Assembly: GCA_028875245.1 (NCBI GenBank)
Contig: JAPPEU010000069.1
Span: 62,001 to 126,000, forward strand
Direction of reading: 5' to 3'
Source: Chloroflexota bacterium
Lineage (GTDB): Bacteria > Chloroflexota > Anaerolineae > Aggregatilineales > Phototrophicaceae
Length of the DNA: 64,000 bases
A program made the position numbers and the translations under genes. The notes under the pieces are model-generated. The model was not told the DNA's origin, ran no database searches, and saw nothing but the letters and a program-made list of their open reading frames with translations. Positions 8,436 to 16,886 of this stretch are shown one piece after another (the first letter of the stretch is position 1; each line of letters opens with the position of its first letter).

Positions 8436-9455
8436 ATGAACGGCGAAGCGGCGGCTAATGAGAACTGGGGGATCATCGGCCATGACTGGGCGGTGGATCG
8501 GCTGCGCCGGAGCTTGCTCAATGGCCGGCAGCGCCACGCCTATCTGTTCACCGGCGGGCCGTCCCTGGGCAAGAGCGCGCTGGCGCGGGCTTTCGCGCTG
8601 GCGCTCAATTGTGAAGCCGTGGACATCGCCGCCCGGCCCTGCCGTCACTGCCGCAGCTGTGGGGCTATCGCCCGGGGGAGCGACCCCGACCTGATTCTGG
8701 CGCAGAGCGATGATGGCGCGCCGTTGAAGATTGGCGCGATTCGCGAACTGAGCCGCGTGCTGGCGCTGAAGCCTTATGCGGCGCGCTATCGCATCGCTAT
8801 CCTCGACGAATTTGATCGGGTCGCGCCGCTTGCGCAGGACGCGCTGCTGAAAACGCTGGAGGAACCGGCATCATTCGCCGTCATGATCCTGCTGGCGAGT
8901 TCCGCCGAGCGCATCCTGCCGACGATCCGCAGCCGGGCGCAGATGATTCCTTTGCGTCCCGCGCCATTGCAGCTGATAAAGGCGGCGCTGGTCGAGCGCG
9001 GCTGTGAAGCGGAGCGCGCCGAAGGCATCGCGCGTTTGAGCGGCGGGCGCATTGGCTGGGCGCTGGCGGCGCTGGAAGACGAGGCGCTGCTGGCTTATCG
9101 GGGGGAGACCCTTGACCAACTGAGCGCTGTGTTGGGCGGCGGGCGGCTGGCGCGGCTCAAACTTTCGGAGGAGCTTAGCAAGCGTGTCGGGGGTGATAAA
9201 GCAGCCCTGCGAGAAGTGTTGGAGATTTGGCAGACGTATTGGCGCGATGTTCTGCTGCAATGCCACGGGAGCCCGGTCAAGCCCGGCAACAGCGACCGCG
9301 CCGATGAGATTCGCGCGCTGGTCCAGCGCATTGAAACGGGGGATGCCCTCGCCGCGCTCCACGCGACCCGCCGCGCCCTGGACGCCTTGTCGACGAATGC
9401 CAATATCCGCCTGTCCCTGGATGCGCTCTTCCTCGATTATCCCGGGCTTGGATAG
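8436..9455 (+). CDS. holB: DNA polymerase III subunit delta prime
   Basis: A clamp-loader subunit of 339 residues that helps load the beta clamp on DNA. It has the AAA+ layout: a P-loop GGPSLGKSALA (about 40-50), the four zinc-binding cysteines (59, 69, 72, 75, including CRHCRSC), a Walker B-like LDEFDR near 125, and a sensor 1 region ILLASSAER. The C-terminal collar domain is less conserved. The ATG at 8436 is preferred because it follows a TATAAT box by six bases and the conserved GIIGHDWAVDRL begins soon after. It converges on the next gene with a nine-base gap. The partner subunit delta (holA) is at 55888. Confidence 0.92.
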   Translation: MNGEAAANENWGIIGHDWAVDRLRRSLLNGRQRHAYLFTGGPSLGKSALARAFALALNCEAVDIAARPCRHCRSCGAIARGSDPDLILAQSDDGAPLKIGAIRELSRVLALKPYAARYRIAILDEFDRVAPLAQDALLKTLEEPASFAVMILLASSAERILPTIRSRAQMIPLRPAPLQLIKAALVERGCEAERAEGIARLSGGRIGWALAALEDEALLAYRGETLDQLSAVLGGGRLARLKLSEELSKRVGGDKAALREVLEIWQTYWRDVLLQCHGSPVKPGNSDRADEIRALVQRIETGDALAALHATRRALDALSTNANIRLSLDALFLDYPGLG

Positions 9456-9464
9456 CGCTCAGAC

Positions 9465-10502
9465 CTATTCGATCGGTATCCAGTTTGCCGGCTTCTCGGC
9501 CGCCTCAAGGATTGAATCGGGCACAAGCACAATCTTGCCGAAGCCGGGCTCTTTTTCCAGCTTGCGATGCGCTTTACGCGCCTGGCTGAGCGGGAGGATC
9601 TCGTCAATTGGCGGCTTGTAGGCGCCTTTTGCCAGGTTCTTCAGCAGGGATTCAAAGTCCTTGGCTTTGATAGAGCCCTCAGAACCCAGGATGCTGAGGT
9701 TTTTGCGGACCAGGTCCATGGCGTTGAAGCGGGCTTGCGATTTTCGCAGGGCGCCGGCGATGACGAGCCGACCGCCATGACCGAGCATAGCCAGCGATTC
9801 TTCCAGGTCGAGGTCCTCGCTGCAATGCAGGACGAGGCTGGCGCCCCGTTCATCGGTCGCTACCTTGACTTGCCGCACCAGGTCTTCGCCGGCATCTTCG
9901 AGGGCGATGTCCGCGCCAATCTCATGCAGGCGGCGGGCGAATTCGCCTTCGCTAATGGCGATGACTTTGGCGCCGCGCGCGCCTGCGATTTGCACGGCGG
10001 ATGCGCCGACGATGCCGGCCGCGCCACGAACCACAAGCAGGTCCGCTTTTTTCAGTTTGCCCTGGGTCACTAGCGCGAGGTGGGCGTCGGCGAAGCTGGC
10101 GCCGGCAGCCACAGCCCTTTGGTAATCGAGCTCATCCGGCAGCTCGATCAACCGCTCGGCCGGGACGGCGCAGTACTCGGCGTAGCTCCCGTTGATTTCG
10201 CGGCCGAGCCCGGCGAAGCAGGCGGCCACGCGCGCGCCGACCTCCCAGCCGCGGACATCATCGGCGACCGCTTCGATCTGGCCGGCCAGGTCGGCGCCGA
10301 GAATATGCGGCATCGGCTTGCGGAGGATCAGACGGCCGCTGCGCAAATGCAGGTCGCGGGGGTTGACCGAGGTCGCGTGGATCTTGACCAGGACCTGGCC
10401 GGGGCCGGGCGCTGGAATACGGATCCGCGCAATCTTCAGAACGCGCGGCTTGCCAATGTTTTCCATGACGATCGCGCGCATAGATGCGCCACTGCGTGTC
10501 AT
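9465..10502 (-). CDS. Zinc-independent MDR oxidoreductase (quinone reductase-like)
   Basis: A 345-residue medium-chain dehydrogenase/reductase. The N-terminal GroES-like domain runs to about 130 (PGQVLVKIHATSVNPRDLHL; ILGADLAGQIEAV), and the Rossmann domain has VRGAAGIVGASAVQIAG near 150. The catalytic zinc cysteine and the four structural zinc cysteines are absent, so it belongs with NADPH quinone reductase-like members. The start at 10502 is chosen for GAGGAG five bases upstream; an alternative ATG at 10481 begins directly at the conserved MRAIVMENIG. The natural substrate is not evident from its neighbours holB and a DUF2277 gene. Confidence 0.88.
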   Translation of the reverse strand: MTRSGASMRAIVMENIGKPRVLKIARIRIPAPGPGQVLVKIHATSVNPRDLHLRSGRLILRKPMPHILGADLAGQIEAVADDVRGWEVGARVAACFAGLGREINGSYAEYCAVPAERLIELPDELDYQRAVAAGASFADAHLALVTQGKLKKADLLVVRGAAGIVGASAVQIAGARGAKVIAISEGEFARRLHEIGADIALEDAGEDLVRQVKVATDERGASLVLHCSEDLDLEESLAMLGHGGRLVIAGALRKSQARFNAMDLVRKNLSILGSEGSIKAKDFESLLKNLAKGAYKPPIDEILPLSQARKAHRKLEKEPGFGKIVLVPDSILEAAEKPANWIPIE

Positions 10503-10571
10503 CGCCGCTCCTCGCCAGCGAGCCGGTAACCCCACCGTAGTCTAGCGCAAGGGCCGGGGGCTGTAAACGGC

Positions 10572-10844
10572 TTATGCCGTCCGGAAGCGCTTGGCATTGC
10601 GGGCGCGCGCTTTGGCGATTTCGGCGGCGCGATCGCGGGGTGGCGCGGCTGTTTCGAGCGTGTCAAGCAGGGTCGCTGTCGCTGCCGCGATCTCGGCGAC
10701 CGCCCGCTGGAAAGCGGCTTCATTGACAGCGGACGGCGCCCGGTAGCCGCTGACCTTGCGCACATATTGCAGCGCGGCCGCTTCGATATCGGCGGCTGTG
10801 CTGGGCGGCTCATAATTGAAGAGGGTGCGGATGTTGCGGCACAT
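10572..10844 (-). CDS. DUF2277 family protein
   Basis: A 90-residue small protein that matches the DUF2277 family along its whole length: it opens with MCRNIRTLFNYEPPST, contains ALQYVRKVSGY (about 25-35), and ends with the family's PPRDRAAEIAKARARN. Members are widespread in actinobacteria, proteobacteria and Chloroflexota and have no established function. It lies 57 bases downstream of the phosphoesterase gene on the same strand and may be co-transcribed with it. Confidence 0.88.
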   Translation of the reverse strand: MCRNIRTLFNYEPPSTAADIEAAALQYVRKVSGYRAPSAVNEAAFQRAVAEIAAATATLLDTLETAAPPRDRAAEIAKARARNAKRFRTA

Positions 10845-10901
10845 GGCGCGCTCCTGCGGCTAATCCACGTATCTCGGCAGATCATAACACGCGCGCGCGA
10901 A

Positions 10902-11783
10902 TCAGTCGCGATAGAGCGCCGGGCTGAGATCGTGGTATTCGGGCGGCATGTAGGGGCGCGTGTCCTCAAGGCGCTGAAACTCGTCGAATAAGGCGACGCT
11001 GTCCGCTTGATCGGGACAGTTGACGTTTTTCCATTGGATAAAGGGCCAGAGGCGCATCCGAGCGGTTTCAAACTCTTGTACGAGCAGCATGGCCGTGATC
11101 CCGCAGCGCTGGATAAAACGCTGTTTATCAAAGGCCTCGAAGATGCGGGTTTGGTCAAAGGGCAGACGGCGATGGGCATGGAGGCGCCAACCGTTATGGT
11201 CGCCGTCGAGGATCATGTAACTGGCATGGTGGAGGCCATCGAGCGGGATGCCGACGGAGCCGGGATTGAAGATATGCCAGCGGCCGACATGCCGTTCCAT
11301 CGGAATATGGCTGTGGGCGCAGATGACAGTCTCTTCCGCGATGGGCTCCAGCCAGCGCTCGATTTCGTCCTTGGTCGATAGCGGATGAATCGAGACCCAG
11401 GGGTTGCCGGGCAGGCCATGGAAGACGCGAACGGGCGCGGCATCGGGGAAGCGCAGCGAGAGTGTATCGGGCAGGCAGGCCAGCGCATTGAGCCATTTTT
11501 CGCCCAGCTGCGCGCGCAAGAAAGGCGGAAGCGTAAATGCAGACCAGTGGGCGGGCTGCCGGGGACCGCGGTAGTCCAGCGCGTAGAAGGCGTTGTTGCC
11601 GCGGATATGCGCCCAATGGCGTTCGCTGATGATTTCAAGCGCTTCGCGCGAGAATGGACCGCAGTTGACGCTGTCGCCGGCGACAACGACGTGATCAACT
11701 TCAAATCGCGCCATATCGGCGATGACGGCTTCCAGCGCGGGGCTGTTGCCGTGAATATCGGCCAGGACTGCCAGACGGGTCAT
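10902..11783 (-). CDS. Metallophosphoesterase (YfcE/DR1281-like)
   Basis: A 293-residue calcineurin-like phosphoesterase. Metal-binding motifs are in order: LADIHGN (about 6-12), GDSVNCG (35-41), GNN (60s), and AHSHIPM plus the final His region near 155-185 with NPGSVGIP. The GNN in place of GNHD and NPGSVG are typical of the small phosphodiesterase subgroup. AAGGAGGCGCTGAT just before the ATG at 11783 fixes the start; the longer upstream frame lacks such a signal. The last 90 residues go beyond the catalytic core and are not recognised. Its substrate is unknown. Confidence 0.9.
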   Translation of the reverse strand: MTRLAVLADIHGNSPALEAVIADMARFEVDHVVVAGDSVNCGPFSREALEIISERHWAHIRGNNAFYALDYRGPRQPAHWSAFTLPPFLRAQLGEKWLNALACLPDTLSLRFPDAAPVRVFHGLPGNPWVSIHPLSTKDEIERWLEPIAEETVICAHSHIPMERHVGRWHIFNPGSVGIPLDGLHHASYMILDGDHNGWRLHAHRRLPFDQTRIFEAFDKQRFIQRCGITAMLLVQEFETARMRLWPFIQWKNVNCPDQADSVALFDEFQRLEDTRPYMPPEYHDLSPALYRD

Positions 11784-11890
11784 ATCAGCGCCTCCTTCAA
11801 CAAAAGCTGATACAAGGCGAGTTTGACTTTTCACCACTCAGGACTGCGTCTGGTTATGTGGATTCACGCTCGGTTGCGGCCGGGGTTTTT

Positions 11891-12140
11891 TTTCACCACA
11901 GTTCCTCGCGAGTCACAACTCGGCTCGCACAAAATTACGAACCCGCAGAAACAGGAGTCTGTAGGGGCGTTTGACCCGCAGTGTCTACGCGCGGCGCTGA
12001 AACGCCCGTCCATGCGATAGCGCGAGCTCGTAGGACGAGACAAGGGTCGCGTAGACACTGACCGTCTCTCGCCCCTACAGATTTCGCTATTATTTCAGTT
12101 GGAATTTGGCAGGTTCATTAAAACAGAGGACACAGAGGCG
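11891..12140 (+). repeat. Long composite repeat, family B copy (with 15462-15663)
   Basis: About 250 bp without a gene. In order: TTCACCACAG, CTCGCGAGTCACAACTCGGC, ACAAAATTACGAACCCGC, TGTAGGGGCGTTTGACCCGC, AGTGTCTACGCG, CGCCCGTCCATGCGATAGCG, a palindromic GACGAGACAAG/TCTCGCCCCTACAG unit with an inverted copy of the AGTGTCTACGCG cassette, GGAATTTGGCAGGTTCATTA, and finally ACAGAGGACACAGAGG. The copy at 15462-15663 has the same order but a shorter middle. Confidence 0.85.
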
Positions 12141-12192
12141 TATTTTCGATATCTATGATCATTCCTCCCCAAGAAATTGGTCAGCCATTCGC

Positions 12193-13179
12193 TCAGGAAT
12201 CGTAGCCCTTTGGATGACGGCGATGCCAGTTCCAGGCGGTTTGGATGATGGTCTCGAGGTGGTTGTACTCGGTCTCCCAGCCCAGTTCGCGGCCGATCTT
12301 GTCACTATCGGCGACTAGAACGGGCAGGTCGCCCGGGCGGCGTGGCGACTCGATGGTTGGGATGGCGTGGCCGGTCACCACCCGCGCGGCTTCAATCACC
12401 TCGCGCACGGAGTAACCGCTGCCGCTGCCGAGGTTGTAGACGCGGCTTTCGCCATCGGCCAGGGCTTCCAGCGCCAACACATGGGCGCGGGCCAGATCGA
12501 GCACGTGCACGTAGTCGCGGATGCAGGTGCCATCCGGTGTATCGTAGTCGGCGCCGTAGATTTCGATGGCGGGGCGCTGTCCCAGGGCGACGCTCAGGAC
12601 GAGCGGGATGAGGTGCGATTCGGGGTCGTGCGCCTCGCCGATATGCCCGTCGGGGTGGGCGCCGCAAGCGTTGAAATAACGCAGGCAGCAATATTTGACG
12701 CCGTAAAGTCGATCCATCCAGGCCAGCAGCCGCTCGGCCATATATTTTGTTTCGCCGTAGATGCTGCCGGGCATCAACTGTTCGCTTTCGCGGATTGGCA
12801 CGTGCTTGGGCGCGTCGTACAGATTGGCGGTGGATGACAAGATGAAGCGCTTGACGCCATTGAAGCAGGCGCGCTCCAGCACATTGATGAAGGTATACAG
12901 ATTATCGCGCAGGTAATCGAAGGGCCGCTGCATGCTCTCGCCAACCAGAATCTGCGAGGCGAAGTGGAGGATGCCGTCGAATTGATGCGCCTCGAAGACG
13001 GCCGCCAGCGCCGCCCGGTCGTGCAAGTCGCCCACTGTCAGGGTCGCGTCCGGATGCACAGCGCCGCGATTGCCCTTGATCAAATTGTCGAAGACGACAA
13101 CCTGATAGCCGCGCTCGATCAGGAGTTGCACGACGTGGCTGCCGATGTAGCCGGCGCCACCGGTCACCAGGACCTTCAT
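12193..13179 (-). CDS. galE: UDP-glucose 4-epimerase
   Basis: A 328-residue extended short-chain dehydrogenase that interconverts UDP-glucose and UDP-galactose with bound NAD. The N-terminal GGAGYIGSH (residues 7-15) is the nucleotide-binding turn. Catalytic SSTANLY (Ser/Thr) and SIYGETK (Tyr-x-x-x-Lys, about 138-144) are present. [17 protein letters not shown] and the C-terminal [15 protein letters not shown] are GalE signatures. AAGGTGAT lies five bases before the ATG and a TATACT box about 25 bases upstream. It stands alone on the minus strand between repeats and a divergent small gene. It would supply UDP-galactose for surface glycans. Confidence 0.95.
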   Translation of the reverse strand: MKVLVTGGAGYIGSHVVQLLIERGYQVVVFDNLIKGNRGAVHPDATLTVGDLHDRAALAAVFEAHQFDGILHFASQILVGESMQRPFDYLRDNLYTFINVLERACFNGVKRFILSSTANLYDAPKHVPIRESEQLMPGSIYGETKYMAERLLAWMDRLYGVKYCCLRYFNACGAHPDGHIGEAHDPESHLIPLVLSVALGQRPAIEIYGADYDTPDGTCIRDYVHVLDLARAHVLALEALADGESRVYNLGSGSGYSVREVIEAARVVTGHAIPTIESPRRPGDLPVLVADSDKIGRELGWETEYNHLETIIQTAWNWHRRHPKGYDS

Positions 13180-13338
13180 TCGGGATCACCTTGCATGACT
13201 GTTCAGTATAACTTACTTTGGCGCCGGCCGAAAAAAACAAGCGCTGGTAACGAAGCCATCGCGCGCGGAGAAGCGTATATAATTGTGCCTGGACTGATCG
13301 CGGCGAAATCGAATTCCAGTGAAACGGTTGGCGGGGCG

Positions 13339-13494
13339 ATGATGAGCGATGAGGGGCAGGACAAGACGGGTTGGACGGCGGCGGAGCGGCAGGCGCTGCG
13401 CAATCTGATCCGCATAGCGTTGATCTTGCTGCTGGCGATTGTGATCGCCGGGACGATCGCGGCCCTTTTGAGCGCGGCGCTGGGGCCGGTGTGA
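13339..13494 (+). CDS. Small single-pass membrane protein
   Basis: A 51-residue frame beginning MMSDEGQDKTGWTAAERQ, with one strong hydrophobic helix at about residues 23-47 and a charged N-terminus. A TATATAAT sequence (13276-13283) lies about 55 bases upstream and GGCGGGG precedes the ATG. It is divergent from galE and ends 51 bases before the next gene. No family is recognised. The combination of promoter-like box, start signal and clean helix favours a real gene, but the short length keeps confidence low. Confidence 0.4.
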   Translation: MMSDEGQDKTGWTAAERQALRNLIRIALILLLAIVIAGTIAALLSAALGPV

Positions 13495-13513
13495 TCCGCG
13501 CCGGGATACGGGG

Positions 13514-13519
13514 TATAAT
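13514..13519 (+). promoter_or_regulatory. Putative -10 box for duplicated-module gene
   Basis: GGGGTATAATGGGG gives a perfect TATAAT 26 bases before the ATG at 13546; AAAGGAGATG follows as the ribosome site. No good -35 hexamer is visible at the usual distance. Confidence 0.45.
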
Positions 13520-13545
13520 GGGGTAGCAGTAAAGGAGATGCTCTC

Positions 13546-14130
13546 ATGATAGAGGCGCCGGTTAGGAATGTTCTGGTTGAAGTGGCCAGCTTCTTGGCAA
13601 ACGAACCAACCGACAAGCAGTTGCTCGAATACAAGTTCCCCGACGAGATGCAAGAGCGAATAGATTATCTGCTCGACCGCAACGGCGAGGGTGAGTTGGC
13701 CTGCGATGAACGGCGCGAACTGGAGGACTATGTTCGCGCCAACAGGTTTATGGCAATGCTCAAGGTACGCCGAGAACTCCGGCTCAAAGGTTTGGAGCCC
13801 AGCCCAATATCGCCGATTCCCACAGCCAGCGCCGCGGGATTACGTGATTGCGCGCGCAAAGGTGAAGCTCTCAACATGAATGAAAAGCCAGAGCGCCATG
13901 TCTTTTCAGTCATTGCCGCCTTCTTGGCGTCTGACCCGACCGACGAGGAGTTGCTTGCCTATCACCTGCCGGACGATTTGGCAGCGCGCGTGAGCCATCT
14001 TCTCTTCCTCAATCGCGAGTCTGAGTTGACCTGTGAACAGGTTGAAGAATTGGATGACTTTACTCACGCTGATGACATGTTTAGTCTTCTAAAAACCAAG
14101 ATCAGGCTGCGACACAGAGGCTTGGGTTAA
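13546..14130 (+). CDS. Protein with two tandem copies of a ~75-residue module
   Basis: A 194-residue acidic protein made of two related halves. Residues 8-83 (SFLANEPTDKQLLEY, LDRNGEGELACDERRELEDY, LRLKGLE) match residues 117-194 (AFLASDPTDEELLAY, LFLNRESELTCEQVEELDDF, LRHRGLG). A poorly conserved 30-residue linker joins them and contains an internal ATG at 13876 preceded by AAAGGTG, so the second half could also be made alone. Single-module proteins of this kind are common next to HNH nucleases in cyanobacteria and Chloroflexota, from my recollection. The stop codon shares bases with the start of the HNH gene (TAATG), implying translational coupling. An antitoxin or nuclease-partner role is plausible but not established. 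Confidence 0.7.
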   Translation: MIEAPVRNVLVEVASFLANEPTDKQLLEYKFPDEMQERIDYLLDRNGEGELACDERRELEDYVRANRFMAMLKVRRELRLKGLEPSPISPIPTASAAGLRDCARKGEALNMNEKPERHVFSVIAAFLASDPTDEELLAYHLPDDLAARVSHLLFLNRESELTCEQVEELDDFTHADDMFSLLKTKIRLRHRGLG

Positions 14131-14552
14131 TGGCGCTTAGCGCCAGGCGGCGCCGGGAAGTATACGAACGGGCTGGGGGATGCTGCGAGTATTGCCGCAG
14201 AACGGTGCGTGTGCATCTAGTTCCGTTTGAAATTGACCATATCGTTCCTCTAAAGCACAGTGGCGATGATATTGAACAGAATCTTTGCTTGGCATGCCAG
14301 CCTTGCAACCGGTACAAGGGCGCCGAAGTCGCCGCGATTGACCCGATGACCGGCGAGGCGACCAAGCTCTTCAATCCACGTCAGCAGAACTGGTCCGAGC
14401 ACTTTCAGGTCAACCCAGACGCGTCGCTTTCGGGAGTCTCGCCAGAGGGACGGGCAACTGTCCTAGTACTGCGCATGAACGAAGCGCCTCGCATTGAGCA
14501 GCGCCACGGCGAAATGTTGCTGGGCAATTACCCGTGTCAGAAGAATCCCTAA
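14130..14552 (+). CDS. HNH endonuclease
   Basis: A 140-residue nuclease of the HNH superfamily. Motif order is classic: CEYCRR (first zinc pair, about 21-24), EIDHIVPLKHSG with the metal-binding His and Asp (about 35-46), NLCLACQPCNRYKG (Asn, second zinc pair and the final N..K, about 52-65). The C-terminal 60 residues are not a known domain but include VLRMNEAPRIEQR, which recurs in relatives I recall. The ATG overlaps the stop of the duplicated-module gene, so both are made from one mRNA. Its target is unknown; it is not part of an obvious restriction system. Its last 19 bases overlap the next gene. Confidence 0.88.
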   Translation: MALSARRRREVYERAGGCCEYCRRTVRVHLVPFEIDHIVPLKHSGDDIEQNLCLACQPCNRYKGAEVAAIDPMTGEATKLFNPRQQNWSEHFQVNPDASLSGVSPEGRATVLVLRMNEAPRIEQRHGEMLLGNYPCQKNP

Positions 14553-15457
14553 CACTCGTCGCCGACAAACCAAACCAACGCCTCGACAAATTTCTGCTGG
14601 CGCATCTGGCCGGCTTCTCGCGCGCGCAGGCCCAGGAACTGATTCGCGCGGGCTGCGTGCTGGTTGATGGCGCGGCGCGCAAAACGGGCTACAAACTCAA
14701 GGGCGGCGAGCAAGTGACCGTACGTGTTCCGGCGCGCGAGGAGTCATCGGTCGAGCCGGAAGACATCCCATTAGACATCGTCTATGAAGACGGCAACCTG
14801 GTCGTGATCGACAAACCGGCCGGCCTGGTTGTGCATCCCGGCCACGGCAACGAAACGGGCACCCTGGTCAATGCGCTGCTGGCGCGCTACCCGGAGCTGG
14901 CGGATATGATGGACGATCCCGATGTCGGCGAACGGCTGGGCATCGCGCATCGGTTGGACCGGGGCACGAGCGGCCTGCTGGTCGCCGCGCGCAAGAAGCC
15001 GGCGCTGCTGGACTTGATGGCGCAGTTTCAGGCGCGCAAGGTGGACAAGATCTACCTGGCGCTGTTGGAGAAAAGGCCCGCGTCAAACACCGGCGTGGTG
15101 GATGCGCCGATCGCGCGTGATCCGCGGCAGCGCAAACGCATGGCGGTGCGGCGGGGCGGCCGGGGGGCGCAGACCGAATTTGAAGTGTTGGATGACGACT
15201 TTCAGGGCGACCGCGCCTTGGTGCGGCTCAAGCTGCTGACCGGGCGGACGCATCAGATTCGCGCGCACATGGCTTTCATCGGCTGTCCGGTGGTGGGGGA
15301 TGCGGTCTATGGACGCAGGAAGCAGCGGCTGAAGATGAAGCGGCTTTTCCTGCACGCGCATGAGCTGGCTTTCGATCATCCGGTGAGCGGGGAGCGGCTG
15401 AGTTTCGTGAGCGAGTTGCCGGTGGGGTTAAGGAGCGTGATGGCGAAGTTGCGGTAG
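14534..15457 (+). CDS. RluA-family 23S rRNA pseudouridine synthase (RluD-like)
   Basis: A 307-residue enzyme that isomerises uridine in rRNA. Residues 15-60 form an S4 RNA-binding domain (RLDKFLLAHLAGFSRAQAQE). The catalytic domain has VIDKPAGLVVHPG (about 91-103) and the active-site HRLDRGTSG with Asp142; TGRTHQIRAHM near 235 is the third conserved motif. This arrangement fits RluD, which modifies the helix 69 region, though RluA or RluC specificity cannot be excluded. Translation begins at a GTG inside the end of the HNH gene, with no strong ribosome site, so it may depend on upstream translation. Confidence 0.92.
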   Translation: MSEESLTLVADKPNQRLDKFLLAHLAGFSRAQAQELIRAGCVLVDGAARKTGYKLKGGEQVTVRVPAREESSVEPEDIPLDIVYEDGNLVVIDKPAGLVVHPGHGNETGTLVNALLARYPELADMMDDPDVGERLGIAHRLDRGTSGLLVAARKKPALLDLMAQFQARKVDKIYLALLEKRPASNTGVVDAPIARDPRQRKRMAVRRGGRGAQTEFEVLDDDFQGDRALVRLKLLTGRTHQIRAHMAFIGCPVVGDAVYGRRKQRLKMKRLFLHAHELAFDHPVSGERLSFVSELPVGLRSVMAKLR

Positions 15458-15461
15458 GGGG

Positions 15462-15663
15462 TTCACCACAGCCGCTCGCGAGTGACAACTCGGCTCACAC
15501 AAAATTACGAACCCGCAAAAATAGGAATCTGTAGGGGCGTTTCGCCGAAACGCCCGTCCATGCGATAGCGCGAGGTTTAGGGCGAGACAAGTCTCGCCCC
15601 TACAAATTTCGCTATGATTGCAGATGGAATTTGGTAGGTTGATTAAATAAGAGGGTGCAGAGA
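15462..15663 (+). repeat. Long composite repeat, family B copy
   Basis: Same order of parts as 11891-12140: TTCACCACAG, CTCGCGAGTGACAACTCGGC, ACAAAATTACGAACCCGC, GTAGGGGCGTTTCGCCGAAAC, CGCCCGTCCATGCGATAGCG, GGGCGAGACAAGTCTCGCCC, TTTCGCTATGATTGCAGATG, GGAATTTGGTAGGTTGATTA. It occupies the whole gap between the pseudouridine synthase gene and the next minus-strand gene; no gene is seen in it. Confidence 0.85.
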
Positions 15664-16809
15664 TTATAGATTGGAATTACTGAGTACACGCCGCAAAAGC
15701 TCTTCGTCAAGTCGTAAATCATTGATAGGACGCGATTCTCCTGATGCGGGATCACGCAATTGCCAATACGTCATGCCGTTGACGTAATAGGTGGCGTTTG
15801 GATCAATTGTCACTCGTGTTCTCTTGCCCGCTTCCAACGGCGTCAACCATTCCTCGTCGTATCGGATTATGGCTCCGGCGCTATGCAGTTTGCCATATAG
15901 AGACAATTTTGCTTCGAATCTATGTCCCTCGAAATCTGCAAATACCGGTACCTCTACGCTTCCGTCAAGCGGGTAATTCTCAAGAAATTTCGTTTTATCG
16001 AGAAATGTCGTGCTATTAGGAGTTGGCGAAATCGGTGTTTCATTCTCCTTCGCGTCGGTCGAGGAATCTATTCTTGCATCTTGCAAGCGAATAAACTCTT
16101 GCCATTCTTGGGCAACTAACTGAGTAAACTGTGAACGTCGAAATTCATCCGTTTCGCCCGGCAGAACGATATTAAGAATGAACTCATTAGCTTTTGGCGA
16201 CAGCGGATCAAACTCTGTATTCAACACACGGCGGATCATGGCGCGGTTTTTGGCGATTCGCGCTGCATCAACCACTCTGTCCTTGTCAAAGCTGGACTTT
16301 GTGAAAAGTTCAAGATCCGCCATTAGGCTGTCGTCCAGGTTGAGCATATTCAGGGTCAGAAACGGCTCGTCATCCATGACATTTGGCAGGTCTAGATCGG
16401 AGTAAAATCGGTATTCCAATCCATTGGTTACGATGCCGAACCTAACGTCAAGTTTCGAACTGAAGTAGTAGTGAAGTTGCCTTGTGTGGTGTCGCTCGAG
16501 CTTGACGCTGGCGCGTTTGACTTCTATCAAGACAATCGGCTTGCCAGCTTTCTTGAGCGCGTAATCGACTCTCGTGCCGCTAGCAAAGAGATCCGCAGTG
16601 AACTCGGGCTCGACGTCATTGGGGTTGTGGACGCTGTAGCCGAGTGCTTCAAAGAAGGGCATCACCAGAAATTGACTCGTGTTCGCTTCGCTCCGCTTGG
16701 CGGCGGGAAGTCTTTGCTCGACTTGGCACGAAAGAACACGTAGCGTCTCAATCACGTTCATTATTACATGTCCGAATAGTTTATCGTTGAATGATAGAAA
16801 GTTTAACAT
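15664..16809 (-). CDS. Orphan type I restriction R-subunit N-terminal-like protein (HSDR_N_2)
   Basis: A 381-residue protein whose first 220 residues match the N-terminal nuclease domain of HsdR-like proteins: PFFEALGYSVHNPNDVEPEF, RVDYALKKAGKPIVLIEVKR (the PD-(D/E)xK core with Asp and ExK), and FGIVTNGLEYRFYSDL. No helicase region follows; instead a 120-residue C-terminal part of unknown fold contains NGMTYWQLRDP. No HsdM or HsdS lies nearby. Three starts are possible: ATG at 16809 with GGAGAGGGTGG before it (used here), a GTG at 16824, and ATG at 16761 where family similarity begins. Composition is less GC-rich than the neighbours, consistent with transfer. Confidence 0.8.
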   Translation of the reverse strand: MLNFLSFNDKLFGHVIMNVIETLRVLSCQVEQRLPAAKRSEANTSQFLVMPFFEALGYSVHNPNDVEPEFTADLFASGTRVDYALKKAGKPIVLIEVKRASVKLERHHTRQLHYYFSSKLDVRFGIVTNGLEYRFYSDLDLPNVMDDEPFLTLNMLNLDDSLMADLELFTKSSFDKDRVVDAARIAKNRAMIRRVLNTEFDPLSPKANEFILNIVLPGETDEFRRSQFTQLVAQEWQEFIRLQDARIDSSTDAKENETPISPTPNSTTFLDKTKFLENYPLDGSVEVPVFADFEGHRFEAKLSLYGKLHSAGAIIRYDEEWLTPLEAGKRTRVTIDPNATYYVNGMTYWQLRDPASGESRPINDLRLDEELLRRVLSNSNL

Positions 16810-16873
16810 ATCCACCCTCTCCACGCTTTCCTCCGCGCCCTCTGCGTCCTCTGTAGTTCAAAGCAAAACGTGC

Positions 16874-16879
16874 TATACT
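16874..16879 (+). promoter_or_regulatory. Extended -10 box for leaderless radical SAM gene
   Basis: TGCTATACT, a TGN-extended -10 element, ends seven bases before the ATG at 16887 (CCCCACC between). The predicted start point coincides with the ATG and there is no Shine-Dalgarno sequence, as at holB. Confidence 0.5.
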
Positions 16880-16886
16880 CCCCACC

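Noticed and set aside
10902-10991. Plus-strand frames opposite the phosphoesterase
   Set aside because: Shadows of the conserved minus-strand gene.
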